10,589 nt of DNA from Candidatus Aminicenantota bacterium. GTDB taxonomy: Bacteria; Acidobacteriota; Aminicenantia; Aminicenantales; Aminicenantaceae. Under the pieces are notes generated by a model. It was not told the DNA's origin, made no database searches, and saw nothing but the letters and a program-made list of their open reading frames with translations. The stretch is taken from NCBI GenBank assembly GCA_030607635.1, contig JAUWJP010000032.1:1-10589 (forward strand), read 5' to 3'. Shown one piece after another: positions 1 to 6,431 of the stretch (its first letter is position 1; the number at the start of each line of letters is the position of its first letter). A program made the position numbers and the translations under genes.

Positions 1-770
1 CCTTTGAATTTGCCTTTTCTCTTCTCCAAGAAAGCAGAAACGCCTTCTTTTTTATCTTCTGTGGTGCAGGAAAGAGCATGAAGATAGGATTCAAGGGCAA
101 AACCTGAAACTGAGTCCTCCTGGCTTCTGTTCACCGCTTCTTTGGCGTATCTAACTGCCAAGGGTGGTCTTGAGGCTATTTTTTTAGCAAGCTCCATCGC
201 CTCTTCCTTCAATTTCTCTGGAGGAAAAACCTTATTTACAAGTCCAATTCTGTAGGCTTCCTGGGCGTCGATAAAATCACCAGTAATTATCATCTCCATG
301 GCTCTGCCCTGCCCTACTAAGCGAGGCAAGCGCTGGGTTCCCCCGTCTCCTGGAATAATCCCCAGCTTGACTTCTGGGGCTCCAAACTGAGCCTTTTCCG
401 AACAGATTCTGATGGAACAGGCTAGAGCCAGTTCCAAACCTCCTCCCAGGGCATATCCGTTAACCGCTGCAATGACAGGGACATGCAAATTTTCAATGCG
501 AGAAAAAATCTCCTGTCTTTCGCGCGATACCCTCCGCCCTAATCTGGCATCCCGGTCAACAAGCTCATTTATATCTGCTCCTGCCACAAAAGCCTTATCT
601 CCTGCTCCGGTTATTACAATCACTCTCAATTCATCATCATTTTCAATTTCGTCAAGAAGTAAACTCAATTCAGCTGTCAATTCCTGCGAAATTGCATTCA
701 TTTTCTCCGGACGATTGATGGTCAGGAGACCGATATTTTCTTTTTTTTCGTACATGAGAGTCTTATACAT
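1..770 (-). CDS. Enoyl-CoA hydratase (crotonase family), 3' end cut by window edge
   Basis: Hydrates trans-2-enoyl-CoA to 3-hydroxyacyl-CoA in the cytoplasm, the second step of beta-oxidation. I read 256 codons from ATG at 770; the last residues seen are GKFKG, the usual crotonase ending, so only a few residues lie outside. The start MYKTLMYEKK is preceded by AGAAGGAG seven bases upstream. Seen: oxyanion-hole segment FVAGADI (about residues 61-67), the second oxyanion loop ALGGGLELALAC (107-118) with catalytic Glu113, and FGAPEVKLG (129-137) with catalytic Glu133, then PGDGGTQRLPRLVG. Both glutamates of true hydratases (Glu144 and Glu164 in the rat enzyme) are present, so this is a hydratase rather than an isomerase-only relative. 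It follows the acyl-CoA dehydrogenase by 65 bp and is probably co-transcribed. Chain-length specificity cannot be read from sequence; a short-chain Crt-type role is an inference. Confidence 0.93.
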   Translation of the reverse strand, partial: MYKTLMYEKKENIGLLTINRPEKMNAISQELTAELSLLLDEIENDDELRVIVITGAGDKAFVAGADINELVDRDARLGRRVSRERQEIFSRIENLHVPVIAAVNGYALGGGLELALACSIRICSEKAQFGAPEVKLGIIPGDGGTQRLPRLVGQGRAMEMIITGDFIDAQEAYRIGLVNKVFPPEKLKEEAMELAKKIASRPPLAVRYAKEAVNRSQEDSVSGFALESYLHALSCTTEDKKEGVSAFLEKRKGKFK

Positions 771-835
771 AATCTCACTCCTTCTCTAATATTCAAAAAT
801 ATATACAGCCAAAAGGTGGGCAGGCACTTACTAAT

Positions 836-1990
836 TTAAACAAAGGCTTTTATTCCGAGTTCAATGGCGCCGATGATTAGCTGTTGAATCTGGGAGGTTC
901 CTTCATAGAGGGTATTGATTCTGGCATCCCGGTAGAAGCGCTCCACATCGTACTCGCCTGAGAAGCCATAGCCCCCGTGAATCTGAATGGCTTTATAAGC
1001 CACCCGGTTTGCCATCTCACTGCAGTAGTATTTGGCGATAGATGTTTCCCTGATATTAGGGAGTCCTTTGTTTTTCATATCTCCTGCACGATAGACAAGG
1101 AGTCGCCCTGCTTCGCATTCAACAACCATGTCTGCAATCATCTGCTGGACAAGCTGGAAGCTGGCTATGGGCTTTCCAAATTGGATTCTTTGCTTGGCAT
1201 ATTCTTTGCAAATGTCGATACAGCCCTGAGCCAGACCGACAGAGCCTGCAGCTACAGTGTAGCGGCCAAAATCAAGGGTGCCCAGAGCAACCTTAAAGCC
1301 TTTATTGACTTCACCTAAAATGTTTTCTTTGGGAACCCGACAATTCTCCAAGAAGATCTCACCTGTATTAGAGGCGCGAAGACCTAATTTATCATGGAGG
1401 TCTTTTGTCGAAAATCCCTCCCATTCTCTCTCCACCAGAAAGCCTGTGATCCCTCTTGCACCTGCTTCTTTGTCTGTTTTGGCATAGACAATGGCAACAT
1501 CAGCGATTCCGGCGTTTGTAATCCATGTCTTCTGGCCATTGAGCACGTAATAATTTCCGTCTTCCGTAGCAGTTGAAATCATGCTAGCCGGGTCGCTTCC
1601 TGAATTTGGTTCGGTTAGACCATAACAGCCAATCCATTCTCCACTGGTTAGCGTAGGAAGATATTTTTTCTTCTGTTCTTCATTGCCGAATTTAAAAATG
1701 GGGAGCTCAACAAGGGATACTTGAACAGAATAAGTCCCTCGAAGAGATGAATCTACCCTTCCTATCTCCTCTGCCACTATAGAATGACTAATATAGTCAA
1801 ATCCTGCCCCACCGTATTCTTCAGGAATGGGTGTACCCATAAATCCCAGTCCTGCCAATTTTTTAAAAAGATCGTGAGGAAATTGGGCTTTTTTATCGTT
1901 TTCACTAGCAACAGGAGCAATCTCTTCTTTGGCGAATTTACGGATAGTCTCCTGTATCATTTTTTGTTCTTCATTAAAATCAAAGTCCAT
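836..1990 (-). CDS. Acyl-CoA dehydrogenase (FAD), short-chain/glutaryl-type
   Basis: Oxidises acyl-CoA to 2-enoyl-CoA with FAD, normally passing electrons to ETF. At 384 residues it has the usual family length. Seen: family signature 1 at GLTEPNSGSDPASM (124-137); FAD/substrate segment WITNAGIAD (156-164); RIQFGKPIASFQLVQQ (268-283); and signature 2 running from QIHGGYGF (336-343) to LYEGTSQIQ (361-369), with catalytic base Glu363. The Glu lies in the C-terminal YEGTS motif as in butyryl-CoA and glutaryl-CoA dehydrogenases. The segment around 83-94 (LRGTYSVQVSLV) resembles glutaryl-CoA dehydrogenase, with Arg84 at the position of its carboxylate-binding Arg, so a dicarboxylic substrate is possible. 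ATG at 1990 has AAAGGAG six bases upstream. The 212-bp gap to the upstream dehydrogenase gene holds a palindromic repeat. No ETF genes are in view. Confidence 0.95.
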   Translation of the reverse strand: MDFDFNEEQKMIQETIRKFAKEEIAPVASENDKKAQFPHDLFKKLAGLGFMGTPIPEEYGGAGFDYISHSIVAEEIGRVDSSLRGTYSVQVSLVELPIFKFGNEEQKKKYLPTLTSGEWIGCYGLTEPNSGSDPASMISTATEDGNYYVLNGQKTWITNAGIADVAIVYAKTDKEAGARGITGFLVEREWEGFSTKDLHDKLGLRASNTGEIFLENCRVPKENILGEVNKGFKVALGTLDFGRYTVAAGSVGLAQGCIDICKEYAKQRIQFGKPIASFQLVQQMIADMVVECEAGRLLVYRAGDMKNKGLPNIRETSIAKYYCSEMANRVAYKAIQIHGGYGFSGEYDVERFYRDARINTLYEGTSQIQQLIIGAIELGIKAFV

Positions 1991-2096
1991 GGCTGGCTCC
2001 TTTCAAATTATCTAATATTATTAAAATTTGATATTGATCATAAGTTTCTTGAGGCAATCAAGCACATTTCTAATTACATCTGCCATTGTGTACAGA

Positions 2097-2132
2097 AAAG
2101 GTTAAAAAGGGGGCAGCCCCTATTTCACCTTT
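2097..2132. repeat. Imperfect palindrome (REP-like hairpin) between two operon genes
   Basis: Two 16-base arms, AAAGGTTAAAAAGGGG at the left and the matching arm ending ACCTTT at the right, pair with two mismatches around a four-base centre (GCAG on the plus strand). The core AGGGG/CCCCT is perfect. It lies in the 212-bp gap between the hydroxyacyl-CoA dehydrogenase stop and the acyl-CoA dehydrogenase start. Read on the minus strand the right arm carries CCCCCTTTTT, so some terminator-like or mRNA-stabilising effect is possible, but the T-tract lies inside the stem rather than after it. It resembles REP-type dispersed palindromes; no second copy of this type is in the window. Confidence 0.5.
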
Positions 2133-2202
2133 GGCAAGAAAAAAGGAAAGTCCTCTCTCTCCGCTCACAATGATCTATAATCCCGCAATAGAGGAATATT
2201 GC

Positions 2203-3054
2203 TTAGTATTTATAGAATCCTTCCCCTGATTTTTTCCCCAATTTACCCTCGGCAACCATCTTCCTGATTACTTCTGGTGGCTTATATCTCTCATCCTTGA
2301 ATTTTTCATACAGCGTCTCCATTTTCGCCAGATGGATATCCAGACCGATCATATCAATTAGGGCTAAAGGACCCATGGGAAGACCAGCTCCCAGCTTCAT
2401 GGCTTCATCAATATCCTCGGGAGAAGCTATGCCCTCGGAATAAACAACCGCCGCTTCATTCAACAGCCCCCCAAGAACTCGGCTGACTATGCCGGCCGGA
2501 GCTTCCTTAGAAGTGGTAATCGGAATCTTGCCCAGATTTTCTGCAAACTTTTTTGCTGTGGCTATGGTTTCCTCAGATGTTTTCTCTCCGCGGATAATTT
2601 CAACCAATTTCATGATAACAGCCGGGTTGAAAAAATGCATGCCTATAACCTTATCAGCTCGGGAAGTGGCTGAAGCAACTTCACTCACTGAAAGGGCTGT
2701 GGTGTTTGTGGCTAAAATTGTTTCAGGCAAGCAGATAAAATCCAGTTTCTTGAATATCTCTTTCTTAACTCCGAGATTTTCAGAGGCGGCCTCTACGACA
2801 AAATCACTTTCTTTTGCCAGATCCAAATCTGTAGACCAGTTCATTCGAGACAGAACCGATTCCATCTCATCTTGGGTAATCTTTCCTTTCTCAACTCTTC
2901 TGCTTAAGCCTGCCCTGACTTTTCCTTTGGCTTTCTCGACTATCTCCTCAGAGATATCTACGACAGTCACTTCATAACCCTTCTGCGCACAGAGTTGTCC
3001 TACACCAGCGCCCATGATTCCAGCACCAACCACAAATGGTTTTTTTATATCCAT
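2203..3054 (-). CDS. hbd: 3-hydroxyacyl-CoA (3-hydroxybutyryl-CoA) dehydrogenase
   Basis: Oxidises (S)-3-hydroxyacyl-CoA to 3-ketoacyl-CoA with NAD(P), third step of beta-oxidation, cytoplasmic. The 283-residue length fits the stand-alone short-chain family. Seen: N-terminal Rossmann dinucleotide motif VVGAGIMGAGVG (8-19) with the strand-2 acid in VVDIS (31-35); ATNTTALSVSE (115-125); catalytic His140 in GMHFFNP and its partner Glu152 in KLVEII; and the C-terminal helical domain with GPLALIDMIGLD (228-239) and the ending KKSGEGFYKY. Odd: the usual PGF-(I/V)-V-N-R segment reads APAGIVSRVL (186-195), so the active-site Asn is Ser191 and PGF is PAG. ATG at 3054 has GGAGGG six bases upstream. It is 61 bp downstream of the thiolase, with a hairpin plus T-tract in between. 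Confidence 0.94.
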   Translation of the reverse strand: MDIKKPFVVGAGIMGAGVGQLCAQKGYEVTVVDISEEIVEKAKGKVRAGLSRRVEKGKITQDEMESVLSRMNWSTDLDLAKESDFVVEAASENLGVKKEIFKKLDFICLPETILATNTTALSVSEVASATSRADKVIGMHFFNPAVIMKLVEIIRGEKTSEETIATAKKFAENLGKIPITTSKEAPAGIVSRVLGGLLNEAAVVYSEGIASPEDIDEAMKLGAGLPMGPLALIDMIGLDIHLAKMETLYEKFKDERYKPPEVIRKMVAEGKLGKKSGEGFYKY

Positions 3055-3068
3055 CGCTATCCCTCCGT

Positions 3069-3109
3069 AAAAAAAATAAAAGTGCGGGCTTGATGAATCA
3101 AGCCCCTAC
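3069..3109 (-). terminator. Hairpin plus T-tract: intra-operon terminator or attenuator, also a palindromic repeat copy
   Basis: On the minus strand GGGCTTGAT, a two-base loop and ATCAAGCCC form a perfect 9-bp stem (3105-3086), followed by GCAC and then TTTTATTTTTTTT (3081-3069). It starts 10 bases after the thiolase stop and ends just before the Shine-Dalgarno of the hydroxyacyl-CoA dehydrogenase. This fits a Rho-independent terminator with a four-base offset, or a partial terminator that lowers expression of the three downstream genes. The hairpin with its leading GTAGG is also related to the palindrome at 7544-7570, so it may be a dispersed element that happens to sit before an A/T run. 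Confidence 0.5.
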
Positions 3110-3115
3110 ATCCTT

Positions 3116-4300
3116 CTAAGAGAGTCTCTCTATAACTATGGCTACGCCCTGACCTCCTCCGATGCATAAATTTGCCAAACCCAGACTTTTATCTCTGTCT
3201 TTTAGAGCATAGATCAAGGTAGTCAATATTTTTGTGCCAGTGGCTCCAATAGGATGACCAAGAGCTACGGCCCCTCCATGGACATTGAGCTTGGAACGAT
3301 CCCATTTAAGCTCCTGCTCTACAGCTAAAACTTGAGCAGCAAAGGCCTCGTTGAGCTCGATTAGGTCTATGTCTTTAAGCTCGAGTCCTGCTTGCATTAA
3401 AGCTTTGGAAACTGCTGGCACAGGTCCCATTCCCATAATCGCCGGATCAACACCCGCATGAGCGTAGGAGACAATCCGGGCTAAGGGCTTAACTCCAAGC
3501 TCCGATGCTTTCTCTTCTTTCATTACCAAAACCGCTGAAGCTGCATCACAGAGAGCACAGCTGTTTCCAGCAGTAACCGTTCCATCTTTTTTAAAAACAG
3601 GACGAAGTTTTGACAATTTCTCTACTGTGACTCCCTCCCTTGGGATTTCTTCTGTATCGAAAATTTCTGTCTTTCCTTTTCCTGCAGGAACCTCAACAGG
3701 AAGTATTTCCTCCTTGAATTTACCTTCCTTTATTGCTGTGACAGCTTTGCCCTGGCTTTCTGCGGCAAAAGCATCTTGTTCTTCACGGCTGATGCTATAT
3801 TTCTCAACGAGGGTTTCTGCTGTCATTCCCATCAAATGCCCGGCCAAAGGACACATAAAACCATCTTTATGCATGACATCAATTAATCTGCCATCTCCCA
3901 TACGATTCCCCCATCTAGCTCCATCTGCGATATAAGGAACCTGGGAAGTATTCTCGGCCCCGCCCGCTAAAACCACTTCTACATCTCCAGCTTTGATCAT
4001 CTGGGCAGCAAGAGAAACAGCCCGCAGAGAGGAACCGCAGCGCTTGTTCAACGTAAATGCAGGAACTTCATGAGGCAACCCTCCTTTTACAGTTGCAAGA
4101 CGCCCTATATTTGGACCGAGTCCAGCCTGCCAGCCAGTGCCGAAGACGACCTCTTCCACTTGTTTAGGTTCAATCCCAGCCCTTTGAACAGCCTCTTGAA
4201 GGGCAAGAGCTCCCAACTCTAAGGCAGAAACTTTTTTAAAAGCACCCCCGAATTGACCTCCAGCAGTTCTGACTGCGCTGGCGATGACAATATCACTCAT
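3116..4300 (-). CDS. Acetyl-CoA acetyltransferase / 3-ketoacyl-CoA thiolase
   Basis: Cleaves 3-ketoacyl-CoA with CoA to acetyl-CoA and a shortened acyl-CoA, or condenses two acetyl-CoA in reverse; cytoplasmic. The 394 residues match the biosynthetic/degradative thiolase family. The full catalytic set is visible: nucleophile Cys88 in LNKRCGSSLRAV, NEAF at 317-320, His349 in ALGHPIGATG (346-355), and Cys379 in LCIGGGQGVA. The thiolase loop motif AGNASGxND is changed to AGNSCALCDAASA (244-256), with extra Cys248 and Cys251 near the CoA site; the effect is unknown. ATG at 4300 has GGGAGG six bases upstream. A perfect-consensus promoter lies about 64 bases before the start, so thiolase and the three downstream genes can be expressed apart from the thiolase-like gene upstream. 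Confidence 0.95.
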   Translation of the reverse strand: MSDIVIASAVRTAGGQFGGAFKKVSALELGALALQEAVQRAGIEPKQVEEVVFGTGWQAGLGPNIGRLATVKGGLPHEVPAFTLNKRCGSSLRAVSLAAQMIKAGDVEVVLAGGAENTSQVPYIADGARWGNRMGDGRLIDVMHKDGFMCPLAGHLMGMTAETLVEKYSISREEQDAFAAESQGKAVTAIKEGKFKEEILPVEVPAGKGKTEIFDTEEIPREGVTVEKLSKLRPVFKKDGTVTAGNSCALCDAASAVLVMKEEKASELGVKPLARIVSYAHAGVDPAIMGMGPVPAVSKALMQAGLELKDIDLIELNEAFAAQVLAVEQELKWDRSKLNVHGGAVALGHPIGATGTKILTTLIYALKDRDKSLGLANLCIGGGQGVAIVIERLS

Positions 4301-4363
4301 GGAAAACCTCCCATTTTATATTTTATCTGCTTATTATTTGAAGGATTGATTAAAAGATTTACT

Positions 4364-4393
4364 ATTATAGTCATCCCTTCTTGTAGGTGTCAA
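4364..4393 (-). promoter_or_regulatory. Perfect-consensus sigma-70 promoter for the thiolase gene
   Basis: On the minus strand TTGACA (4393-4388), 18 bases, then TATAAT (4369-4364): both hexamers match consensus fully. Transcription would start near 4357 and give a leader of about 57 bases before the thiolase ATG at 4300. It lies in the 106-bp gap after the thiolase-like gene, so it marks a second transcription unit inside the cluster. Confidence 0.78.
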
Positions 4394-4406
4394 TAAAATA
4401 ACTTTT

Positions 4407-5924
4407 TTATTTCTTTTCTTTCTTTGTTCTGCGGAAAATCTTCAAAAGGTCAGATAATTTCCCCTTTATGTATCCCTCTCTAACAAAGTAGGCACCTTCC
4501 TCGGGTTTGATCCATTTTATGTATTTTCCTCTTTTCAAGCTTTCGGGGTCTTTGGCTGAGCCGATTCTGAAATCACCCTCTTTTGTCTGAATTATTGCCA
4601 CATTGACTCTTTCCTCCTCTGGAGATGTGTAGTGGGTAGCAGCAATAATCTTATCTTTCCGAGGCAGTTTTTCGTAAATGAGCCTTTCTTCAGGAATGGA
4701 TTGGGGTAAGTTTTCTTCTCTAAGCCCTTCCCGCTTTCGAGTTGACTTTGTCCTCTCAACAATTCCCACAATACAGGTATTCCCAAACCCGCTCATGTTA
4801 AACCAGAGCCCATAATTCAAGTTTTTAAGTTTCTCCCTGAACATTTGTCTGTACTGGTGGTGCCCCCTCAATTGCCAGACTAACTCCACAAGCTGAGCCC
4901 CTCCTGAAGCACCCAGGGGGTGGGTTCTCGCCAAAAATCCCCCAGAACGATTTACATAAACACTCTTTCCTATCCTGTTTTTCTCTGCGATAACAAATTT
5001 ATGCCCCTGTCCTCTCTCAACTAAGGCCAAATCCTCAGCCGCTATCCAGGGAACAGACTTAAAAGCATCATGAAGTTCACAGAGGTCTATCTCATAAGGA
5101 TTTAAACCTGCTTCTTTGAAGATCTCTCGCCCTGCCAGCACAGCAGCCTCGAGTGATATCAGGGTTCTCCGCTCTGCAATCTTGATATTATCAAAGGCGG
5201 ATTTTACACTTGTCAGTTTTATATCCGTAGGAAAAGGAACCAGGTAAGCTGCTCCAGCTCCGTTATAAGATCCACTGCAGTCATATTTTGTCAGAGGTTT
5301 GGCAATGATACGGTTTATTTCAGGATTATCATATTCTTTTCGTGTAACTGACTTTTTAAAATAGGCATATTCATTCAGGGCTCCGTGGTTGAGGCTTTGA
5401 ACGCTCATCTCAAAGCATATATTTCTGAATTGCTTTTCAGTAACTTTATAGGCATCCATATATTCATACGAAGCTAAGGCAGCAACAGCAGGCATCTCGC
5501 CCAGTCCTCGCTCTCTTTCTTCCTCAGCAATAACTGTTGAGATTTGAGCGGGAATCTCTTCGTTCTTCAGTTTTCCCTTCATTTTTTCACCGAAGCAAAC
5601 CAGGACTTTTAATCCGGAAGAAGACAAACGCTTTCCCAGTTCGACAGCTGCTGCTCCTGTTGCTGATCCTCTCTCTACATGGTGAATTTCTATATCTCTT
5701 GGAAGGTTCATCTCAATGCCAACAAGAGAATCCAGGCCCGTCTGCCTGGCAAATCCAATAGGGTCCATAGCACCAATGACCAGGCAATCTGGAGCCAATT
5801 CAGAAGTGAAAGCAGCAGAATAGTGTAGAGCCTTCTGGCAGGCATCAGCCAACATTACTCCGATGGGCCTGAAATCTTTGCCAAAGCGAGTCAAAGAGAC
5901 TCCAGCGATATGAACATCACGCAT
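4407..5924 (-). CDS. Thiolase-superfamily protein lacking the nucleophilic Cys, with C-terminal OB-like domain
   Basis: A 505-residue protein in two parts. Residues 1-390 have the SCP2/acetyl-CoA acetyltransferase-like fold signature: start VHIAGVSLTRFGK (4-16), LHDAF (284-288) in place of NEAF as in SCP2-type thiolases, THPLGASGGAQ (334-344) and a C-terminal SGFGNTCIVGIVE (378-390). The position of the nucleophilic Cys (CxTG/CASG) reads GSATG (86-90), giving Ser87, so normal thiolysis is unlikely. Residues about 420-490 are beta-rich and look like the OB-fold of DUF35-type acyl-CoA-associated proteins, but without Cys pairs for a zinc ribbon. By analogy with archaeal thiolase-DUF35 complexes and BbsA/BbsB, it may be a structural or channelling partner of the neighbouring thiolase; that is inference. 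A basic tail ends KKEKK. ATG at 5924; AGGAG lies 11 bases upstream, a rather long spacing. Confidence 0.82.
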   Translation of the reverse strand: MRDVHIAGVSLTRFGKDFRPIGVMLADACQKALHYSAAFTSELAPDCLVIGAMDPIGFARQTGLDSLVGIEMNLPRDIEIHHVERGSATGAAAVELGKRLSSSGLKVLVCFGEKMKGKLKNEEIPAQISTVIAEEERERGLGEMPAVAALASYEYMDAYKVTEKQFRNICFEMSVQSLNHGALNEYAYFKKSVTRKEYDNPEINRIIAKPLTKYDCSGSYNGAGAAYLVPFPTDIKLTSVKSAFDNIKIAERRTLISLEAAVLAGREIFKEAGLNPYEIDLCELHDAFKSVPWIAAEDLALVERGQGHKFVIAEKNRIGKSVYVNRSGGFLARTHPLGASGGAQLVELVWQLRGHHQYRQMFREKLKNLNYGLWFNMSGFGNTCIVGIVERTKSTRKREGLREENLPQSIPEERLIYEKLPRKDKIIAATHYTSPEEERVNVAIIQTKEGDFRIGSAKDPESLKRGKYIKWIKPEEGAYFVREGYIKGKLSDLLKIFRRTKKEKK

Positions 5925-6001
5925 GAAAAGTCTAACTCCTAATTCCTATTGCCATCGTGCTATTCTCTCCCTTTTTAACGGCTCGCCAATTAATAGGCTA
6001 A

Positions 6002-6018
6002 AAGAGCTATTCGCTCTT
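6002..6018. other. Small hairpin in the 5' leader of the thiolase-like gene
   Basis: AAGAGC, five bases, GCTCTT form a perfect 6-bp stem. If transcription starts near 6029 from the minus-strand promoter, the hairpin is close to the 5' end of the mRNA leader, where such stems can protect the transcript. It has no T-tract and is too short to be called more than suggestive. Confidence 0.3.
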
Positions 6019-6035
6019 GTGTTCTTCTATTATCT

Positions 6036-6064
6036 TATATAGGTTATATAAGAAGGGGAGTCAA
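6036..6064 (-). promoter_or_regulatory. Sigma-70-like promoter for the thiolase-like gene
   Basis: On the minus strand TTGACT (6064-6059), 17 bases, TATATA (6041-6036): five and five of six consensus matches with ideal spacing. Start would be near 6029, giving a leader of about 105 bases before ATG at 5924. It is the only good minus-strand promoter seen in the 507-bp divergent region. Confidence 0.6.
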
Positions 6065-6141
6065 CAGGAATTAAGAATGTTATTTTTGTACTCTCCGAAG
6101 ATCTTATGATAGTTTGAATGGCGCTTTTTATTTCTTAGTTT

Positions 6142-6378
6142 TTAAGTTTCTAATTTTGCTTTATCCTTGAGCCAATTCAAGATCTTATTCAATACAGGGG
6201 GATAAATAGGATACTCTCTGAATAGATCATTATGTTTAAAATAATGGATTAGTAATTTCCTCTGTTTCAAATTACGAATTTTCCCTTTTTTTGTTCAATA
6301 TTCTTCTTCTATCTTTTTTACAATGTATCGTAAAGGAAAAAAATAGATACCCACCCATTTTTCCCCTTTCGTTGACAC
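6142..6378 (-). pseudogene. Hidden small gene, interrupted by TGA (unknown family)
   Basis: A single reading frame runs from GTG at 6378 to TAA at 6144-6142, broken only by TGA at 6297-6295. The GTG has AGGTGA four bases upstream. The first part (27 codons) begins STKGEKWVGIYFFPLRYIV after the start and ends IEEEY. The second part (50 codons) includes LIHYFKHNDLFREYPIYPPV and ends WLKDKAKLET. The mix of Trp, Tyr, Pro and charged residues on both sides of the TGA looks like real protein, unlike the surrounding AT-rich noise. TGA is a true stop elsewhere in the window (10078-10076), so general recoding is unlikely; a nonsense change, a small frameshift near the A-runs, or two short peptides are the options. 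I do not recognise the family. The start region overlaps the divergent promoter of the radical SAM gene, which also suggests a dead or remnant gene. Confidence 0.45.
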
Positions 6379-6405
6379 TTTTTCACCTCGTGTGATATAT
6401 ATAAT
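6372..6405 (+). promoter_or_regulatory. Sigma-70-like promoter for the radical SAM gene
   Basis: TTGACA at 6372-6377 (perfect -35) is followed after 18 bases by TATATA (6396-6401); a perfect TATAAT overlaps at 6400-6405 but with 22-base spacing. Start near 6408-6412 would give a short leader of about 20 bases before ATG at 6432, just room for the GAGGA Shine-Dalgarno at 6421-6425. Confidence 0.6.
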
Positions 6406-6431
6406 ATACAAAACCCATAAGAGGATTAGTA

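Noticed and set aside
412..789. Plus-strand open frame of 125 codons at the left end
   Set aside because: It is opposite the enoyl-CoA hydratase, whose catalytic motifs are clear on the minus strand.
2033..2095. Possible promoter for the acyl-CoA dehydrogenase (TTGCCT with an AT-rich -10)
   Set aside because: Hexamer matches are weak in an AT-rich leader, so it cannot be told from background.
6295..6297. Selenocysteine or TGA-as-Trp recoding to join the hidden frame
   Set aside because: TGA ends a recognisable gene in this window, no other gene needs recoding, and no clear insertion hairpin was seen directly after the TGA; kept only as a remote option.
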